Origin: an uncultured Eggerthellaceae bacterium
GTDB taxonomy: Bacteria > Actinomycetota > Coriobacteriia > Coriobacteriales > Eggerthellaceae
Direction: 5' to 3'
Length of the DNA stretch: 36,668 nucleotides
Assembly: GCA_903789375.1 (NCBI GenBank)
Contig: CAIFEB010000023.1
Span: 1-36,668, forward strand
The notes beneath the pieces are model-generated. The model was given only the letters and a program-made list of their open reading frames with translations, was not told where the DNA came from and searched no databases. Shown here piece by piece: positions 7,477 through 15,821 of this stretch; position 1 is the stretch's first letter, and every line of letters starts with the position of its first letter. The translations under genes were made by a program, and so were the position numbers.

Positions 7477-9330
7477 ATGGCGTTTCTGCTGGGGTGCGAG
7501 AAGGCGCTCGTCGACTATCCCACCAAGACGGTGCTCGACGACGTGTCTCTGGGCGTGGAGGACGGCGAGCGCATCGGCATCGTCGGGCGCAACGGCGATG
7601 GCAAGTCCACGCTCATCAACCTTTTGGCCGGGCGCGTCGAGCCCGACGAGGGGCGGGTCATCCGCACCAACGGCGTGCGCGTGGGGCTGCTCGGCCAGAC
7701 CGACGACCTCGACGACGACGCGACCGTGCATTTCTCCGTCGTGGGCGACGCGCCCGAATACGAATGGGCCGGCGACGCGCGCATTCGATCCATCCTCACC
7801 GGCATCGTGGGCGACCTGCCGTGGGAGGGCCGCATCGGCGACCTGTCCGGCGGGCAGCGCCGTCGCGTGGATCTGGCGCGCCTGCTCGTGGGCGAGTGGG
7901 ACGTCCTCATGCTCGACGAGCCTACGAACCACCTGGACGTGCGCGCCATCAACTGGCTCGCGCAGCATCTGAAGGAACGCTGGCGCGCGGACAAGGGCGC
8001 GCTGCTCGTGGTCACGCACGACCGGTGGTTCCTCGACGAGGTGTGCACCACCATGTGGGAGGTGCACGACCGCCGGGTGGAGCCGTTCGAAGGCGGGTTC
8101 TCGGCCTACATCATGCAGCGCGTCGAGCGCGAGCGCGTGGCGCGTGTGACCGAGGAGCGCCGGCAAAACAAGCTGCGCCGCGAGCTGGCGTGGCTGTCGC
8201 GCGGGGCGCGGGCGCGCTCGACCAAGCCGAAGTTCCACGTGAAGGCCGCGCAGGAGCTGATCAGCGACGTGCCGCCGCTGCGCAACGACCTGGAGCTCAA
8301 GCGCATGGCCGTCGCGCGTCTGGGCAAGCAGGTGGTCGACTTCAACGGCGTGACCGTGCGCTTTGGCAACCGCACCGTGCTCGACGACGTGAACTGGGGC
8401 GTGGGCCCGGGCGACCGCGTGGGCATCGTGGGCGAAAACGGCGCCGGCAAGACGACGCTGCTCAACACGATGCTGCGGCGCGTCAAGCCCACGTCGGGCT
8501 ACGTGAAGGTGGGCAAAACCGTGCGGTTCGCCGTGCTGTCGCAGCATCTCGACGGCCTGACCAAGCTGGGAAGCGACCGCGTGCGCCAGGTCATCGGGCG
8601 GTATTCGACGCGCGTCATGCTCGACGGCAAGGAGCAGACCCCGGCCGACCTGCTCGAACGCCTGGGGTTCACGAAAGCCGACCAGAACGAGCCCGTGTGC
8701 GACCTGTCGGGCGGCCAGAAACGCCGGCTCGCGCTCATGCTCATCCTGCTCGACGAACCCAACGTGCTCATTCTGGACGAGCCGGGCAACGATTTGGATG
8801 TGGACATGCTCGCGGCGGTGGAGGACCTGCTCGACGGTTGGCCGGGAACGTTGGTCCTGGTCACGCACGACCGCTACCTGATGGAGCGCGTGACCGACGA
8901 CCAGTACGCCGTGATGGACGGCAAGGTGCGCCATCTGCCCGGTGGCGTGGACGAGTATCTGAAGCTCGCGGATGCGGAAGACGCCGCGCACGCGCACGAC
9001 GCGCCGGGAAGCATCGCCGCGCTGTTCGCGGACGGTGCGGGCGCGCAGGCGCCGTCCGCTTCGTCTTCGTCGCAGCGCGAGACGCCCGAGAACCCCAACG
9101 GCCTGCCCAACAACGAGCTGCGGGCGCTGCGCAAGGAAATCCACTCGACCGAGCGCAAGATGCACACGCTCGAGGGCAAGATTGAGGACGCCCAGCAGGC
9201 GATGTACGACATCGACCCGACCGATTTCGAGGCGCTGGGGAAGGCGCAGCAGAAGATCGACCAGATGAAGTCCGAGCTCGACGAGCTTGAGAACGCTTGG
9301 TTCGAACTGGCCGACAAGCTGGGGGAATAG
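7477..9330 (+). CDS. ABC-F ATPase, Uup-like
   Basis: Soluble tandem-ATPase protein of the ABC-F group, which acts on ribosomes (translation factors, antibiotic protection) or, for Uup, also on DNA structures. 617 residues from ATG 7477; an ATG at 7465 sits inside the GGGGGAGG ribosome site. First domain: Walker A GRNGDGKST (37-45), signature LSGGQRRR (123-130), Walker B DEPTNHLD (from 147). Second domain: GENGAGKTT (319-327), LSGGQKRR (410-417), DEPGNDLD (434-441). The second Walker B has Gly where Uup-type proteins usually have Thr (DEPTNDLD). A charged linker (about 200-275) joins the domains, and a C-terminal two-helix coiled coil (about 545-615) is the Uup-type DNA/RNA-binding end. No membrane segments. 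It stands alone, convergent with the Rrf2 gene. Nothing points specifically to drug resistance. Confidence 0.9.
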   Translation: MAFLLGCEKALVDYPTKTVLDDVSLGVEDGERIGIVGRNGDGKSTLINLLAGRVEPDEGRVIRTNGVRVGLLGQTDDLDDDATVHFSVVGDAPEYEWAGDARIRSILTGIVGDLPWEGRIGDLSGGQRRRVDLARLLVGEWDVLMLDEPTNHLDVRAINWLAQHLKERWRADKGALLVVTHDRWFLDEVCTTMWEVHDRRVEPFEGGFSAYIMQRVERERVARVTEERRQNKLRRELAWLSRGARARSTKPKFHVKAAQELISDVPPLRNDLELKRMAVARLGKQVVDFNGVTVRFGNRTVLDDVNWGVGPGDRVGIVGENGAGKTTLLNTMLRRVKPTSGYVKVGKTVRFAVLSQHLDGLTKLGSDRVRQVIGRYSTRVMLDGKEQTPADLLERLGFTKADQNEPVCDLSGGQKRRLALMLILLDEPNVLILDEPGNDLDVDMLAAVEDLLDGWPGTLVLVTHDRYLMERVTDDQYAVMDGKVRHLPGGVDEYLKLADAEDAAHAHDAPGSIAALFADGAGAQAPSASSSSQRETPENPNGLPNNELRALRKEIHSTERKMHTLEGKIEDAQQAMYDIDPTDFEALGKAQQKIDQMKSELDELENAWFELADKLGE

Positions 9331-9331
9331 A

Positions 9332-9346
9332 CGCGCGAAACGCGCG
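9332..9346. terminator. Short symmetric hairpin between convergent genes
   Basis: CGCGCG-AAA-CGCGCG fills the 18-base gap between the ABC-F stop codon and the Rrf2 stop codon on the other strand. Being symmetric it would work for both transcripts; there is no T-run in either direction. Confidence 0.4.
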
Positions 9347-9348
9347 CC

Positions 9349-9828
9349 CTACGCGCTTGCGGAGCGTTCCTTGTCCGCCTGATGCAGCCCGTTGAGCATG
9401 GCGCTCAGGGTGGGAACGGCGGTGTTGGTGCCGCTTACCAGCTCGGCTAAGGTGACGCTGTCCACGTAATCCTCGATCACGCGGTCGAGCCCGGTCCAGA
9501 ACGCCACGGTCGAGCACATCTGCTCGCGCGGGCACTGGTTCTCAAGCCCCGCGCAGGCGACGGCGCTCGTCTCGCCCTCGGCGGCGCGCAGCACGTCACC
9601 GGCTTTGATCTTGTGCGGGTCGCGCGCCAGGCGGTAGCCCCCGCCGTGGCCGCGCACGCTTTCCAAAAGGCCCGCGCTCACCATGGAGCGCGCCACCTGT
9701 TCCAGGTACTTCAGCGAAATGTCCTCATGCGCCGCGGCCTGGCGCAGGGCGATCTTCGTTCCCGGCTGAAAGCTGGCGACATAGATCATCAGGCGCAATC
9801 CGTAGCGCCCCTTCGACGTGATCAGCAT
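9349..9828 (-). CDS. Rrf2/IscR-type iron-sulfur regulator of the suf operon
   Basis: Winged-helix repressor/activator that senses Fe-S status. The start at 9828 (MLITSKGRYGLRLM) has GAGGAGG 8 bases upstream on the minus strand; longer readings give an Arg/His-rich stretch unlike the family. 159 residues: N-terminal winged helix with ISLKYLEQVARSMVSAGL (37-54) and wing VRGHGGGYRLAR (58-69), then three cysteines C92, C99 and C105 in the order C-x6-C-x5-C. E. coli IscR uses C92, C98 and C104 to hold a [2Fe-2S] cluster, so a cluster-binding sensor is likely. It faces away from sufC across a 462-base region with a candidate operator, which makes control of suf and itself the best guess. It uses one of only two TTA codons I found (residue 127, at 9448-9450). 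Confidence 0.9.
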   Translation of the reverse strand: MLITSKGRYGLRLMIYVASFQPGTKIALRQAAAHEDISLKYLEQVARSMVSAGLLESVRGHGGGYRLARDPHKIKAGDVLRAAEGETSAVACAGLENQCPREQMCSTVAFWTGLDRVIEDYVDSVTLAELVSGTNTAVPTLSAMLNGLHQADKERSASA

Positions 9829-10179
9829 GACGAAGCCTCCTCTCGCAGGTCGGTGGCACCGATGGTGGCAGATCCGATCGGTCCATCCTTGTCGTTCATC
9901 GTTCGTTGCCCGTGTGCGGCAGAAGTGCTCTGCGCGCTCGTCCAATGGCGGGTGCGGCGCGCCTTCGGCGTGCTAGCTCTCGTTGCCGCCGTGCTGCCAC
10001 GGTGCAGCCGCGCGGCGCCTTCGCGCCATCAGCTTGCTGCAACGGCGCCGCCTGCCGCCAACGCGCCTGCTGCTTGCGGCGCGCCATCGCGGCACCGTGC
10101 TGCGCCACCGTAGCGCAGAGGTGCGCACGAATGCGCGGCCGCGCGCAGGCGGTCATCATTCGGTAACGGGCTCTTGATA

Positions 10180-10188
10180 ATTCTACCA
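10180..10188 (-). promoter_or_regulatory. Candidate extended -10 promoter of the Rrf2 gene
   Basis: On the minus strand this reads TGGTAGAAT (TG-G-TAGAAT), a good extended -10. No clear -35 is present. The start point would be near 10173. Confidence 0.4.
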
Positions 10189-10205
10189 TCTGACTAGGTT
10201 TTAAC

Positions 10206-10233
10206 TTGACTATTTTTCGTTACCCCTTATTGT
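10206..10233 (+). promoter_or_regulatory. Candidate suf operon promoter
   Basis: TTGACT (10206-10211) is a near-consensus -35; TATTGT (10228-10233) is a 4/6 -10 at 16-base spacing. It lies in the AT-rich part of the divergent region, with a leader of about 50 bases to sufC. Confidence 0.5.
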
Positions 10234-10245
10234 TAACGAAGTCAA
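10206..10245. promoter_or_regulatory. Nested inverted repeats over the suf promoter (candidate Rrf2 operator)
   Basis: Inner perfect 7-bp arms TTCGTTA (10216-10222) and TAACGAA (10234-10240) flank the -10 box. Outer 5-bp arms TTGAC (10206-10210) and GTCAA (10241-10245) overlap the -35. A third related half-site, GGTAACGGG, lies at about 10162-10170, downstream of the rrf2 promoter. The position suits a repressor that blocks RNA polymerase at sufC. Confidence 0.45.
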
Positions 10246-10290
10246 ATTGTGGGCTGAAAGAGTTAGAGAAGATAGAAGAGGTACCGAATC

Positions 10291-11064
10291 ATGACGAGAG
10301 ATGCACTCCTGAGCGTCCGCGACCTGTCAGCGTCGGTGGACGAGAAGACGATTCTCCACCATGTCGATCTGGACGTCGCCCCGGGCGAGGTCCACGTCCT
10401 CATGGGCCCCAACGGCGCGGGCAAATCCACGCTCGGCCACGTTGCGATGGGCGACCCCACCTACACGGTGACGGGCGGCTCCATCGTGTTCGACGGCAAC
10501 GACATCACGGAGCTGTCCACAGACAAGCGCTCGCGCGCGGGCCTGTTCCTCAGCTTCCAGGCACCGGTCGAAATCCCCGGTGTGCCGCTGTCGAGCTTTT
10601 TGCGCTCCACGCTCGACGAGCGCCCCGACATGAAGATGAAGAACAAGCAGTTCCGCAAGACCATCAAGGAGCTGGCCTGCGAGCTGAACATGGACCAGGC
10701 CTACCTCGACCGCGAGCTGGGCGTGGGCTTCTCCGGCGGCGAGAAGAAGAAGGTCGAGATGCTGCAGCTTCTGCTGCTCAAGCCGAAGCTGGCCATCCTC
10801 GACGAGACCGACTCGGGCCTCGACGTCGATGCGCTGTCCGTCGTGTCGCAGGGCATGGACGCCTACCGCGAGCGCTGCGATGGCACGCTGCTCATCATCA
10901 CGCACAACACGCGCATCCTGGAGCACCTCGACGTCGATCGCGTGCACGTCATGGTGCGCGGCCACATCGTGGCCGAGGGCGACGCCAGCATGATCTCGGA
11001 CATCGACGAGAACGGCTTCGAGCAGTTCATCGGCGCCGACGACGCGTCCGAAGCGCACGAGTAG
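10291..11064 (+). CDS. sufC: Fe-S assembly ATPase SufC
   Basis: Soluble ABC-type ATPase that drives the SufBCD scaffold. 257 residues: Walker A GPNGAGKST, Q-loop LSFQAPVEIPGVP (typical of SufC), signature GFSGGEKKKVEMLQ, Walker B LAILDETDSGLDVDAL (SufC has DETDSGLD in place of the transporter DEPT). The ATG follows GAAGAGG at about 9 bases. First gene of sufC-B-D-S-U, nine bases before sufB. The C-B-D-S-U order differs from the actinobacterial B-D-C-S-U and the Bacillus C-D-S-U-B orders. Confidence 0.97.
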   Translation: MTRDALLSVRDLSASVDEKTILHHVDLDVAPGEVHVLMGPNGAGKSTLGHVAMGDPTYTVTGGSIVFDGNDITELSTDKRSRAGLFLSFQAPVEIPGVPLSSFLRSTLDERPDMKMKNKQFRKTIKELACELNMDQAYLDRELGVGFSGGEKKKVEMLQLLLLKPKLAILDETDSGLDVDALSVVSQGMDAYRERCDGTLLIITHNTRILEHLDVDRVHVMVRGHIVAEGDASMISDIDENGFEQFIGADDASEAHE

Positions 11065-11073
11065 GCGATAGCC

Positions 11074-12483
11074 ATGCCGAAGAAACGCACCCAAGTCGCC
11101 GACATCGATCGGAGCATGTACGATTTCCGCTACGACGATTCGGACGAAGAGAAGCTTCAGGCGGGCCTCACGCCCGACATCGTGCGTGAGATCTCCGCGA
11201 AGAAGGACGAACCCGAATGGATGCTCGAGCACCGTCTGAAGTCGCTCGAGATCTACAACTCCATGCCCGTGTCCGACTGGGGCCCGTCCATCAAGGGCCT
11301 GGACATGGACAACATCGTCACGTACGTCAAGCCCAACACCGACCAAAAGTCGGACTGGGACAACGTGCCCGAGAACATCAAGGACACCTTTGAGCGTCTG
11401 GGCATCCCGCAGGCCGAGCGCAGCTACCTGGCAGGCGTGGGCGCGCAGTACGACTCCGAGCTGGTGTACCACTCCATGCAGGACTCCGCGGCCAAGATGG
11501 GCATCGTCTACTCGGGCATCGAGGAGGCGCTCCACGGCGAGTACGCCGACCTCATCCACGAGAAGTTCATGACGCTCATCACCCCGCGCGACCACAAGTT
11601 CGCGGCGCTGCACGGCGCGGTCTGGTCGGGCGGCTCGTTCGTGTACGTGCCGAAGGGCACCAAGCTCGACTACCCGCTGCAGAGCTACTTCCGCCTGAAC
11701 GCCAAGGGCGCCGGCCAGTTCGAGCACACGCTGATCATCGTCGAGGACGACGCCGACCTGCACTTCATCGAGGGCTGCTCGGCCCCGAAGTACAACGTGG
11801 CCAACCTGCACGCGGGCGCCGTCGAGCTGTTCGTGGGCAAGAACGCCCACCTGCGCTACTCCACGATCGAGAACTGGTCGAAGAACATGTACAACCTCAA
11901 CACCAAGCGCGCCATCGTCGACGAGGGCGGCTCGGTGGAGTGGGTGTCCGGCTCGTTCGGCAGCCACGTGGGCTACCTGTACCCGATGTCCATCTTGAAC
12001 GGCCGCAAGGCGCGCTGCTCGTTCACGGGCATCACGTTCGCCGGCCAGGGCCAGAACCTCGACACCGGCTGCAAGGTGGTTATGAACGCCCCCGAGACCT
12101 CGACGTCCATCGAGACGAAGTCGATCTCCAAGTCGGGCGGCGTCTCCACGTTCCGCAGCTCGGTTGTGGCCACGCCCAAAGCCGAGGGTTCGGCCGCCAG
12201 CGTGTCGTGCCAGTCGCTCATGCTCGATGACAAGAGCCGCTCGGACACCATCCCGGCCATGGACATTCGCTGCAAGAACGTCGACGTCGGACACGAGGCC
12301 ACTATCGGCCGCATCGGCGACGACAAGGTGTTCTACCTGATGAGCCGCGGCATCCCCGAGGAAGCCGCGCGCACGATGATCGTCAACGGCTTCGCCGACC
12401 CGGTGTCCAAGGAGCTGCCGCTCGAGTACGCCGTCGAAATGAACAACCTGATCAAGCTGGAGATGGAAGGGGCGATCGGATAG
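11074..12483 (+). CDS. sufB: Fe-S cluster scaffold SufB
   Basis: Beta-helix scaffold on which new [4Fe-4S] clusters form in the SufBC2D complex. 469 residues, full length. The C-terminal segment DIRCKNVDVGHEATIGRIG holds C400, with E408 eight residues on; E. coli SufB C405 is the residue proposed to accept sulfur and ligate the cluster. SVEWVSGSFGSHVGYLYPM (about 289-307) is a well-conserved SufB stretch. The stop codon TAG is followed immediately by the ATG of sufD, so translation is probably coupled. Confidence 0.97.
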   Translation: MPKKRTQVADIDRSMYDFRYDDSDEEKLQAGLTPDIVREISAKKDEPEWMLEHRLKSLEIYNSMPVSDWGPSIKGLDMDNIVTYVKPNTDQKSDWDNVPENIKDTFERLGIPQAERSYLAGVGAQYDSELVYHSMQDSAAKMGIVYSGIEEALHGEYADLIHEKFMTLITPRDHKFAALHGAVWSGGSFVYVPKGTKLDYPLQSYFRLNAKGAGQFEHTLIIVEDDADLHFIEGCSAPKYNVANLHAGAVELFVGKNAHLRYSTIENWSKNMYNLNTKRAIVDEGGSVEWVSGSFGSHVGYLYPMSILNGRKARCSFTGITFAGQGQNLDTGCKVVMNAPETSTSIETKSISKSGGVSTFRSSVVATPKAEGSAASVSCQSLMLDDKSRSDTIPAMDIRCKNVDVGHEATIGRIGDDKVFYLMSRGIPEEAARTMIVNGFADPVSKELPLEYAVEMNNLIKLEMEGAIG

Positions 12484-13752
12484 ATGGACGCGAAGACCAT
12501 CCAGCACGTGAACGCGATGCCCGCTCCCACGTGGCACCGCTTGCATATGAACGACACTGATGTCGAGATTCCCGCGGGACTGTCCGTCGTGCACGAGGTG
12601 ACGACCGAAATCCCCGCAGCGCTCGCCGGCGCACCCGACGCGTTCGACGCGGCGCTCGCCGCCGAACAGGTGGAATGGGAGAAGACCCATCCCGAGAAGA
12701 CGCCCGAGCAGCGCGCCGAGGAAGAGCGCCTGCGCACCGAGGAGGAGAAGACCACCTACGGCGGCACGGCGTACTCGCGCTACCAGATCGGTGCGGACGC
12801 CATCGAGGAGGCGCGCAGCCTGGCGCGCGCGTTCGAGACCGGCATGGGCGCCGACGCCTACGCGTGGATGCGCGAGGTCGCGGGCGACCCCATTGTCATC
12901 GCCGCTCCGGCGGGCGAACCGCAGGAGGTTGCCGTGCGCGTGGCGGCGGTTCCCGACGCGGTCAACGTGGCCGCCATCGACGTCGTCGCAGCTCCCAACG
13001 CCGAGGTGACGGTCGTGCTGTCCGTCGACTCGCCGCGCGAGGGGACGGGCGTCACGGGCACCTCGCTGCGCGTGTTCGCCGGGACCGGCGCGCGCGTGCA
13101 CGTCGTGCGCACGCAGACCGACGATGCGACGTTCATCGACATGGACGACGCCGGCCTGTTCACGGCCGAGAACGCGTTCATCGACGTGCGCCAGACGGTG
13201 CTCGGCGGCGCGAAGGCCTACACGGGCCTGGCCGGTGACATCCGCGGCACGGCGTCGCGCATCGACATCGACACCCGCTATCTGGGCCATCACGAGCAGC
13301 AGCGCGACTTCAACTACACGCTGCGCCATCACGGCGAGAAGACCCTGTGCAACATCACGGCAAACGGCGTGCTGTCCGGCACGAGCAAGAAGACGTATCG
13401 CGGCACGATTGACCTGGTTCGCGGCTGCAAGGGTGCGGTCGGGCAGGAGACCGAGACGGTGCTTCTGGCCGACGATGGCGTGGTCAATCAGACCGTGCCC
13501 GTCATCCTGTGCAACGAGGACGACGTCGTGGGCAACCACGGCGCCACCATCGGGCACGTACGCCCGGAGCAGATGTTCTACCTTGCCAGCCGCGGCCTTT
13601 CGCAGGAGGCGGCCGAGAACATGTTCGTCCGCGCCATCATGGAGCAGGCGGCGATCGACGCTCCCGACGAGCCGAGCCGCGACGGCGTCATGCGCCTCGG
13701 CTCCCATCTTCTTGACAACTTCGAGGGATTCCTCGACGAAGAGGAGGCGTAA
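12484..13752 (+). CDS. sufD: Fe-S cluster assembly protein SufD
   Basis: SufB paralogue that forms the heterodimeric half of the scaffold and helps iron entry. 422 residues from the ATG abutting the sufB stop; the ribosome site GGAAGGGG lies inside the sufB end. The N-terminal 120 residues are divergent and acidic; the conserved SufBD fold starts near 150. GNHGATIGHVRPEQMFYLAS (350-369) contains H352, equivalent in position to E. coli SufD H360, which is implicated in cluster formation. RGLSQEAAENMFVRAIM closes the domain. Its stop overlaps the ribosome site of sufS. Confidence 0.93.
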   Translation: MDAKTIQHVNAMPAPTWHRLHMNDTDVEIPAGLSVVHEVTTEIPAALAGAPDAFDAALAAEQVEWEKTHPEKTPEQRAEEERLRTEEEKTTYGGTAYSRYQIGADAIEEARSLARAFETGMGADAYAWMREVAGDPIVIAAPAGEPQEVAVRVAAVPDAVNVAAIDVVAAPNAEVTVVLSVDSPREGTGVTGTSLRVFAGTGARVHVVRTQTDDATFIDMDDAGLFTAENAFIDVRQTVLGGAKAYTGLAGDIRGTASRIDIDTRYLGHHEQQRDFNYTLRHHGEKTLCNITANGVLSGTSKKTYRGTIDLVRGCKGAVGQETETVLLADDGVVNQTVPVILCNEDDVVGNHGATIGHVRPEQMFYLASRGLSQEAAENMFVRAIMEQAAIDAPDEPSRDGVMRLGSHLLDNFEGFLDEEEA

Positions 13753-13758
13753 GGCTGC

Positions 13759-15003
13759 ATGAGTCCCAACGCACACGTGACCGATCTGACGGTCAACCCC
13801 TACAAGGCGGATTTCCCGCTGCTGGCGAACAATCCTGAGCTGGCGTTTCTCGACAGCGCAGCCACGGCCCAGCGCCCCGCCGTCGTGCTCGACGCGCAGC
13901 GCCGCTTCTACGAGACGATGAACGCCAACCCGCTGCGCGGCCTGTACAAGCTGTCGGTCGAGGCGACCGAGGCCATCCAGCAGGCGCGCCAGCACATCGC
14001 GCGCTTCATCGGCGCGCCCAACGCCAAGGACATCGTGCTGTGCCGCAACACGTCCGAGGCGCTCAACCTGGTGGCGTTCTCGTTCGCGCCGATGGTGCTG
14101 CGCCCCGGTGACGAGGTGTGCATCACCATCATGGAGCACCACTCCAACCTGGTGCCGTGGCAGCAGGTGTGCAAGCGCACGGGCGCCAAGCTCGTGTACA
14201 TGTACCCCGACAAGAACTCGGTCATCACCGAGGAGGAGATGCGCGCCAAGATCGGCCCCAAGACCAAGATCGTCGCGGCCGCCCAAGTGTCCAACGTCCT
14301 CGGCGTCGAGAACGACGTGAAGACCATGGCGAAGATCGCGCACGAGTTCGACGCGTACATGGTGGTCGATGGCGCCCAGTCGGTGCCGCACATCACGGTG
14401 GACATCGCCGACATCGACTGCGACTTCTTCGCGTTCTCGGGCCACAAGATCTTCGGGCCCATGGGCATCGGCATCCTGTGGGGCCGCCACGAGCTGCTCG
14501 ACGCCATGCCGCCGTTTCTGACGGGCGGCGAGATGATCGAGTCCGTCACGCAGCAGGGAGCCACGTGGGCTCCCGTGCCCGAGAAGTTCGAGGCCGGCAC
14601 GCAGGATGCGGCGGGCGCGTACGCGCTCAACGCGGCCATCACGTACGTCGAGAGTCTCGGCTGGGGCGCTATCGAGGCGCGCGAGGCGGAGCTTGCCAAG
14701 TACTGCATCGAGCAGCTGTCTGCGCTGCCGTTCATCAGGCTCATCGGCCCGGCGGACCCGGCGGCGCACCACGGTGCGATCAGCTTCAACGTGTGCACCG
14801 TGCATCCGCACGACGTGGCGAGCATCCTCGACATGAACGACGTGGCCATCCGCGCCGGCCACCACTGCGCGCAGCCGCTGCTCGCGTGGATGGGCATCGA
14901 GTCGTGCTGCCGCGCGTCGGTGGCGTTCTACAACGACAAGCAGGACATCGACAAGCTGGTCGAGGGCCTGAAGAAGGTTTGGAGCATGTTCAATGGGGAA
15001 TAG
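13759..15003 (+). CDS. sufS: Cysteine desulfurase SufS
   Basis: PLP enzyme that takes sulfur from cysteine and passes it to SufU. 414 residues of the group II type: PLP lysine K230 in FFAFSGHKIFGPMGIG, catalytic C370 in RAGHHCAQPLLAWMG. DGAQSVPH (about 206-213) gives the PLP-binding Asp and Gln. GAGGAGG at the end of sufD serves as ribosome site. The last 11 bases overlap sufU, which fits the obligatory SufS-SufU pairing. Confidence 0.96.
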   Translation: MSPNAHVTDLTVNPYKADFPLLANNPELAFLDSAATAQRPAVVLDAQRRFYETMNANPLRGLYKLSVEATEAIQQARQHIARFIGAPNAKDIVLCRNTSEALNLVAFSFAPMVLRPGDEVCITIMEHHSNLVPWQQVCKRTGAKLVYMYPDKNSVITEEEMRAKIGPKTKIVAAAQVSNVLGVENDVKTMAKIAHEFDAYMVVDGAQSVPHITVDIADIDCDFFAFSGHKIFGPMGIGILWGRHELLDAMPPFLTGGEMIESVTQQGATWAPVPEKFEAGTQDAAGAYALNAAITYVESLGWGAIEAREAELAKYCIEQLSALPFIRLIGPADPAAHHGAISFNVCTVHPHDVASILDMNDVAIRAGHHCAQPLLAWMGIESCCRASVAFYNDKQDIDKLVEGLKKVWSMFNGE

Positions 15004-15424
15004 CATCTACTCGGCTGCGCTGATGGACCACAACGCGCATCCGGACAACAAGTACGACCTGCAGGATGCCACGTATTCCCACGACGGCATCAACCCGTCC
15101 TGCGGCGACGAGATGACGCTCAAGCTGAAGGTCAACGACGGCGTCATCGAGAAGGCGGCGTTCACCGGCCACGGCTGCGCTGTGTCGCAGGCGTCGGCCG
15201 ACATCATGGCCGACCTGATCGAGGGCGAGACCGTCGAGGAGGCGCGGCGCCTGTCGGGGCTGTTTCTGGGCATGATCCAGGGCAAGGAGCTTTCCGACCA
15301 GGACCGCGAGGATCTGGACGAGGCGGCCGAGCTGGAGTCCATCAGCCGCATGCCCGCGCGCGTGAAGTGCGCCGAGCTGGCCTGGCGCACGCTCGACGGC
15401 ATCCTGGACGAGAACGGCGAATAG
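14993..15424 (+). CDS. sufU: Zinc-dependent sulfurtransferase SufU
   Basis: Accepts persulfide sulfur from SufS and delivers it to SufBCD. 143 residues. The SufU-type zinc site is complete: C37 and D39 in NPSCGDEM, C62 in GHGCAVSQASADIM and C126 in ARVKCAELAW. The roughly 20-residue insertion that separates SufU from IscU is present between about 80 and 115 (GETVEEARRLSGLFLGMIQG). Overlaps sufS by 11 bases; last gene of the operon, followed by a strong terminator at 15571. Confidence 0.95.
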   Translation: MGNSIYSAALMDHNAHPDNKYDLQDATYSHDGINPSCGDEMTLKLKVNDGVIEKAAFTGHGCAVSQASADIMADLIEGETVEEARRLSGLFLGMIQGKELSDQDREDLDEAAELESISRMPARVKCAELAWRTLDGILDENGE

Positions 15425-15570
15425 CAGCAGACGGGGCGCTGCCTGCCAGCAAGCGGACGCCTGCGACTCGCGACGCCCAGGCGGGCGCGGGCGCCTGCAG
15501 CGAGCGACGCCTGCGCAGGTGCGGACGCATGCAGCCGGCGGCTCGCAACGCCCTCCGCATACGGTGACCG

Positions 15571-15607
15571 GACGGTCCGAAGTGCAAACTCCTTCGGGCC
15601 GTCTTTC
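15571..15607 (+). terminator. Rho-independent terminator of the suf operon
   Basis: A 12-bp stem with one G-T pair: GACGGTCCGAAG (15571-15582) with CTTCGGGCCGTC (15592-15603), 9-base loop, then TTTCT. It has the best stem plus T-run of any plus-strand hairpin here. Confidence 0.85.
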
Positions 15608-15626
15608 TGTATCCGCATCGTATGGT

Positions 15627-15658
15627 TCGCAAGCGCAAGCAAGCACATTCGCTTGCGA
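15627..15658. repeat. Perfect 9-bp inverted repeat
   Basis: TCGCAAGCG (15627-15635) and CGCTTGCGA (15650-15658) around a 14-base spacer that itself repeats CAAGCAAGCA. No T-run follows. It could be a second terminator or a protein site upstream of recJ. Confidence 0.5.
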
Positions 15659-15745
15659 TTCCGCGCGCTGCTTCGCCGTCTTTCGCCTCGCCGGCGCCGG
15701 TCGCGGGCAACGGTTTCGCCGCGGGCAGGTGGCGGCTTCGCGCAA

Positions 15746-15800
15746 ACGGTGACAGCGCACGGCCGCTGTGGGAAAATAGACCTCGAAATCACCGTTTTTA
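15746..15800 (+). promoter_or_regulatory. Nested stem plus T-run in the recJ leader
   Basis: The outer stem ACGGTGA (15746-15752) with TCACCGT (15789-15795) encloses a hairpin CAGCG/CGCTG (15753-15768) and is followed by TTTTTA. This looks like a terminator or attenuator placed just before the recJ ribosome site. The only -10-like string (GGAAAATAG) lies inside the structure, so it may instead be promoter DNA. Confidence 0.35.
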
Positions 15801-15821
15801 GCACATTGCGAGGTCATGCAC

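Larger units (their letters stand above)
9829..10290. other. Divergent regulatory region between rrf2 and sufC
   Basis: 462 bases without a gene I can support. The left two thirds (to about 10150) is very GC-rich, with runs of GCCGC/GCGCC and a CTGCGC/GCGCAG hairpin at 10100-10118. If rrf2 starts at the promoter near 10180, this would be a roughly 345-base leader. The right third turns sharply AT-rich (10150-10290) and carries both divergent promoters and the inverted repeats. A Cys/Arg-rich plus-strand frame in the GC-rich part looks like composition, not a gene. Confidence 0.6.
15425..15821. other. Gap between the suf operon and recJ
   Basis: 397 bases without a gene. The left part (15425-15560) is a patchwork of near-repeats built on GACGCCTGCG, including the perfect palindrome CCTGCGCAGG at 15510-15519. 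The suf terminator, a 9-bp inverted repeat and the structured recJ leader follow, listed separately. Confidence 0.6.

Noticed and set aside
9906-10166. Cys/Arg/Ala-rich plus-strand frame in the rrf2-suf gap
   Set aside because: No ribosome site, no domain, composition follows the GC-rich spacer.
10327-15006. A minus-strand reading frame of about 1560 codons opposite the whole suf operon
   Set aside because: It mirrors the G/C third-position bias of the suf genes, is extremely rich in Arg/His/Val/Leu/Asp without domains, and spans several well-supported genes. Composition artefact.
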